8,481 nucleotides of DNA, taken from assembly GCA_016218905.1 (NCBI GenBank), contig JACRCS010000249.1, positions 1-8,481 on the forward strand, written 5' to 3'. Below the pieces are notes generated by a model. The model searched no databases, was not told the origin of the DNA, and saw only the letters and a program-made list of their open reading frames with translations. Position numbers and translations under genes: made by a program. Every line of letters starts with the position of its first letter. Position 1 is the first letter of the stretch. The DNA is from Deltaproteobacteria bacterium (GTDB taxonomy: Bacteria > Desulfobacterota_C > Deferrisomatia > Deferrisomatales > JACRMM01). This document shows, one piece after another, positions 5,752-8,481 of the stretch.

Positions 5752-7938
5752 ATGGACCAGTCCGGCGCAGGCAAGACCCGGATCGGCCAGCTCCTCTCGA
5801 GGGAGGGGTACATCACCCGCAACCAGCTCGAGGAGGCGCTCCAGCAGCAGAAGAAGACCAACGGCCGTCTCGGCAGCATCCTCCTTCGGCTCGGCTACAT
5901 CGAAGAGGACACGGTCCTCAAGGTCCTGAGCCGGTTGCTGAACTTCACTCCGGTGTCCATCGGCGACATGACGCCGGATCCGGACGCCCTCAAAGTCCTC
6001 CCCTACGAGCTCGCCAAGAAGTACATGGCCTTTCCCCTCAAGTTCAGGGGAAAGGACCTGGCCGTCACCATGGCGGAGCCGACCGACACGGCCGCCGTCG
6101 AGGACCTCCAGCGCGAGCTCAAGTGCGGCCTCATCACCCGGGTCTCGACCGAAAAGGACATCGTCGAAGCCTTCCGCAGGCACTACAAGATCGACGAAAA
6201 GGAGTACGACAGCTTCTTCGGCAAGCGGAAGGAGGAGGAGCACGAGGAGCCCGTGGTCGGCGTCGAGGACTTCGGGTCCCTCGTCTCCGAGGCCGCGGGC
6301 GACATGGAGGTGGAGGCCGACTCGGACGGGGCCGACGGCGTCGACCAGTACACGGCCGGCGACGCGCCGATCGTGAAGCTCGTCAACGGCATCCTCTCGA
6401 AGGCCGTCAAGGACGGCGTGAGCGACATCCACATCGAGCCCTACGAGAAGACGCTCCAGGTGCGCTACCGCATCGACGGTTCGCTCTTCAAGACCATGAA
6501 CCTGCCGCTCAGCATCAAGAACGCGCTCGTCTCGCGGCTGAAGATCCTGTCCGGAATGAACATCGCCGAGCGGCGCGTCCCGCAGGACGGGCGGATCAAG
6601 ATGCGGCTGGGGCGCAAGAAGACGATCGACTTCCGCGTCTCGGTCCTCCCCACGCTCTTCGGCGAGTCCGTGGTCATGCGGATCCTGGACCAGAGCGCGC
6701 TGAACGTAGATCTCACGAAGATGGGCTTCGAGGCGAAGACGTTCGAGGTGCTGCGAACGTGCATCGCCCGTCCCTACGGGCTCCTGCTCGTCACCGGGCC
6801 GACCGGAAGCGGGAAGACCACCACCCTGTACTCCATCCTGAACCGGCTCAATACGGAAGATACGAAGATCCTGACCGCCGAAGACCCGGTGGAGTTCAAC
6901 TTCAAGGGGATGAACCAGGTCAACGTCCGCGACGAGGTCGGGATGACCTTCGCCGCGGCCCTGAAGGCCTTCCTGCGCCAGGACCCCGACGTGATCATGG
7001 TGGGCGAGATCCGGGACCTGGTCACCGCGGAGATCGCCATCAAGGCCGCCATGACCGGCCATCTGGTCTTCTCCACCCTTCACACGAACGATTGCCCCTC
7101 CACCATCGGCCGTCTGAAGGACATCGGCATCCCGCCCTACATGATCGCCTCGGCGGTCACCATGGTCCTGTCGCAGCGGCTGGCGCGCAAGCTCTGTCCT
7201 GCGTGCAAGAAGCCGGTGAACATCGAGGACTTCGACCCGGAAGAGCTGGAGCGCATGGGGTTCCTGAAGAGCGAGATCCCCGATCTGAAGCTCCACGGGC
7301 CGGTCGGTTGCCAGGAGTGCAACGGAGGCGGGTACCGCGGGCGGGTGGGGCTGTACGAGCTCATGGCCGTGAACGATGAGGTCGCGAAGGCCATCAACGC
7401 CGCCGTCCCGGAGGACCAGCTCCGGAAGGTGGCCGTCCACGAGGGCATGACCACCCTGCGGGAGGCGGCCTTGGAGAAAGCGCGCCAGGGGCTCCTCTCC
7501 GTCGAAGAGGTGCTCAAGCGGACCACGATTACCAAGGAGGCCCTGCCCGCCTACCTGGTCAACCCCGAGATCGAGCACTACGAAGACGGGGACTTCATCA
7601 TCCGGGAAGGCAACCGCGACAAGGACTTCTTCCGGCTCATGAAGGGCAGCCTCGGCGTCGTGAAGGACGGCTCCGAGATCGCCCAGATCGTGGAGCCGGG
7701 GGAGTACTTCGGGGAGATGGCGGCCATCACCGGGGAGCCCCGCTCGGCCTCGATCCTCTCCAAGGGAAGGTCCACGGTTCGCCGCTTCCCCGGAGACAAG
7801 CTGCCCGAGATCATCGAGAAGTACCCCGACGTCGCCAAGCACCTCTTCGAGACGATGGCCACGCGTCTCGAGCAGGCGAACCGGTCCGTGATCCGGTTCA
7901 TGGGCGAGGGGCGGGGCGGAACGGAGAAGATGCGTTGA
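5752..7938 (+). CDS. pilB: PilB/GspE-family assembly ATPase with C-terminal cNMP-binding domain
   Basis: This cytoplasmic motor ATPase, 728 aa from this start, powers type IV pilus extension or type II secretion. The N-terminal MshEN-like region (about 9-145) has two RIG/RLG-led helical motifs (from residues 10 and 39) of the kind that bind c-di-GMP in MshE. An acidic linker follows at about 150-200. The ATPase core at about 201-590 has Walker A GPTGSGKTT (349-357), an Asp box around E377/D378, Walker B DPDVIMVGEIRD (411-422), a His box ending at H444, and the zinc tetracysteine C482/C485...C520/C523. The C-terminal 100-plus residues (about 608-710) look like a cyclic-nucleotide-binding domain: FGEMA at 653-657 and PRSA at 663-666 match the phosphate-binding cassette, with E655 and R664 at the CRP-like ligand positions. 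The usual PilB lacks this domain. An upstream in-frame ATG at 5662 would add 30 Pro/Gly-rich residues, but that stretch has only about 62% G/C in third positions (hand count) against nearly 100% in the gene body, and has no clear RBS. The 5752 start has AAGG eight bases upstream. PilB is preferred over GspE from overall similarity, not from neighbours. Confidence 0.93.
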   Translation: MDQSGAGKTRIGQLLSREGYITRNQLEEALQQQKKTNGRLGSILLRLGYIEEDTVLKVLSRLLNFTPVSIGDMTPDPDALKVLPYELAKKYMAFPLKFRGKDLAVTMAEPTDTAAVEDLQRELKCGLITRVSTEKDIVEAFRRHYKIDEKEYDSFFGKRKEEEHEEPVVGVEDFGSLVSEAAGDMEVEADSDGADGVDQYTAGDAPIVKLVNGILSKAVKDGVSDIHIEPYEKTLQVRYRIDGSLFKTMNLPLSIKNALVSRLKILSGMNIAERRVPQDGRIKMRLGRKKTIDFRVSVLPTLFGESVVMRILDQSALNVDLTKMGFEAKTFEVLRTCIARPYGLLLVTGPTGSGKTTTLYSILNRLNTEDTKILTAEDPVEFNFKGMNQVNVRDEVGMTFAAALKAFLRQDPDVIMVGEIRDLVTAEIAIKAAMTGHLVFSTLHTNDCPSTIGRLKDIGIPPYMIASAVTMVLSQRLARKLCPACKKPVNIEDFDPEELERMGFLKSEIPDLKLHGPVGCQECNGGGYRGRVGLYELMAVNDEVAKAINAAVPEDQLRKVAVHEGMTTLREAALEKARQGLLSVEEVLKRTTITKEALPAYLVNPEIEHYEDGDFIIREGNRDKDFFRLMKGSLGVVKDGSEIAQIVEPGEYFGEMAAITGEPRSASILSKGRSTVRRFPGDKLPEIIEKYPDVAKHLFETMATRLEQANRSVIRFMGEGRGGTEKMR

Positions 7939-7965
7939 AACCGCCGGGCGAAGCCTTTCAGCGCC

Positions 7966-7971
7966 GAGGTG
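7966..7971 (+). promoter_or_regulatory. ribosome binding site of the last gene
   Basis: GAGGTG ends five bases before the ATG at 7977. It supports this start for a gene whose 3' end lies outside the window. Confidence 0.65.
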
Positions 7972-7976
7972 AGAAC

Positions 7977-8481
7977 ATGACGACTGAGCAGCGACGTGTC
8001 GTGAAGGTTCGGATCAACGCCTCCGGGAGGCGGGTCATCGGCTGCATCGAGCTCGCCAAGGGGGACCGCCGCGTCTCGGACGTCCTGAACGGGCCCGGGC
8101 CCTGCATCCTGTTGAGCCCGGACGACCCGGCCGTCGCGTGCCGGGAGGAGGAAGGCTCCCACGTGATCTTCAAGGACGCGATCAGCTATCTGGAGGCCGT
8201 GGAGGAGCCGAGGCCCGGGCTGAGGGCCGCCTCGCCGGGAGAGTTTCGGCCCGTGATCGCGGAGCTGCGGAATCCCGAGCCCCAGCAGATCATCGCCGAG
8301 GTCTTCGTGCCCGAGGGCCAGTGTCTGCTGGACGTCTTCAGCGATCCCCGCCCCTTCCTCAACCTGCGCAACGTACCGGCCGACGAGGCCGATGAAGTGC
8401 GTGATCTGCTGCGGGCGAACGCGATCGACTTCTACGAAACCCAGCCGAGCCCCTGGGGCATCTCGTCGGGCGGGCTGTGGA
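7977..8481 (+). CDS. DUF6812-like/DUF6164-like protein (3' truncated by window end)
   Basis: The frame is open for 168 codons and has no stop before the window ends. It follows pilB by 38 bases on the same strand, so the two are probably co-transcribed. Residues 8-50 and about 92-134 look like two copies of one beta-rich module. Both share a pattern of alternating hydrophobics, then a charged turn, then (V/L)xDV(L/F) and a short strand: RRVSDVLN in copy 1, CLLDVFSDP in copy 2. From about 127 the sequence (LRNVPADEADEVRDLL, IDFYET, WGISSGGLW) matches what I recall of DUF6164. The first module resembles DUF6812. Both names are from memory. The molecular function is unknown. No signal peptide or membrane helix is visible in the part present. 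The context suggests a link to pilus function or its regulation, which is only an inference from position. Confidence 0.8.
   Translation, partial: MTTEQRRVVKVRINASGRRVIGCIELAKGDRRVSDVLNGPGPCILLSPDDPAVACREEEGSHVIFKDAISYLEAVEEPRPGLRAASPGEFRPVIAELRNPEPQQIIAEVFVPEGQCLLDVFSDPRPFLNLRNVPADEADEVRDLLRANAIDFYETQPSPWGISSGGLW

Noticed and set aside
5499..7379. Long + strand open frame (626 codons) overlapping pilB
   Set aside because: Its product is low-complexity Arg/Gly/His/Pro-rich sequence with no motif. The pilB frame over the same bases has complete Walker A, Walker B and zinc motifs.

Overview
The window comes from a high-G+C bacterium: nearly all coding sequence has G or C in third codon positions. 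It carries a chemosensory and phosphorelay locus followed by a type IV pilus (or type II secretion) motor gene. The protein types (an alternative-class CheA hybrid, a CheB-type methylesterase, a REC-HisKA-HATPase-REC hybrid kinase, and a PilB with an added cyclic-nucleotide-binding domain) fit a Gram-negative such as an Acidobacteriota or a former deltaproteobacterium. That placement is an inference from gene content; no taxonomic marker is present.

Layout, all on the + strand: (1) bases 1-161 hold the 3' end of an unrecognised gene of markedly lower G+C. (2) 201-3542 encodes an 1113-aa fusion that joins a complete CheA-type kinase (Hpt, HATPase, CheW-like), a receiver, a second receiver and a CheB methylesterase in one chain. 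A possible internal ribosome binding site and GTG start lie exactly at the CheA/CheB junction and could also give a free 354-aa CheB. (3) 3573-5471, 30 bases later and probably co-transcribed, encodes a hybrid histidine kinase with a receiver at each end. (4) 5472-5751 is a 280-base gene-free stretch. It contains a 22-bp perfect palindrome (5714-5735) just ahead of (5) a 728-aa PilB/GspE-family ATPase (5752-7938), which has an N-terminal MshEN-like domain and a C-terminal cNMP-binding-like domain. (6) At 7977 a small protein begins that runs off the window. It seems to hold two copies of a short beta-rich module, the second merging into a DUF6164-like domain.

How the parts may work together (inference): the CheA part would take input from receptors and CheW encoded outside the window and pass phosphate to its own receivers, including the one controlling the methylesterase, and possibly to the receivers of the neighbouring hybrid kinase. 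The two genes carry one Hpt, one HisKA and four receivers but no DNA-binding or diguanylate cyclase output domain, so the final output is elsewhere. The nearby PilB makes pilus-based motility or surface sensing a reasonable candidate output. No tRNA, rRNA, CRISPR array, insertion sequence or phage feature was seen.
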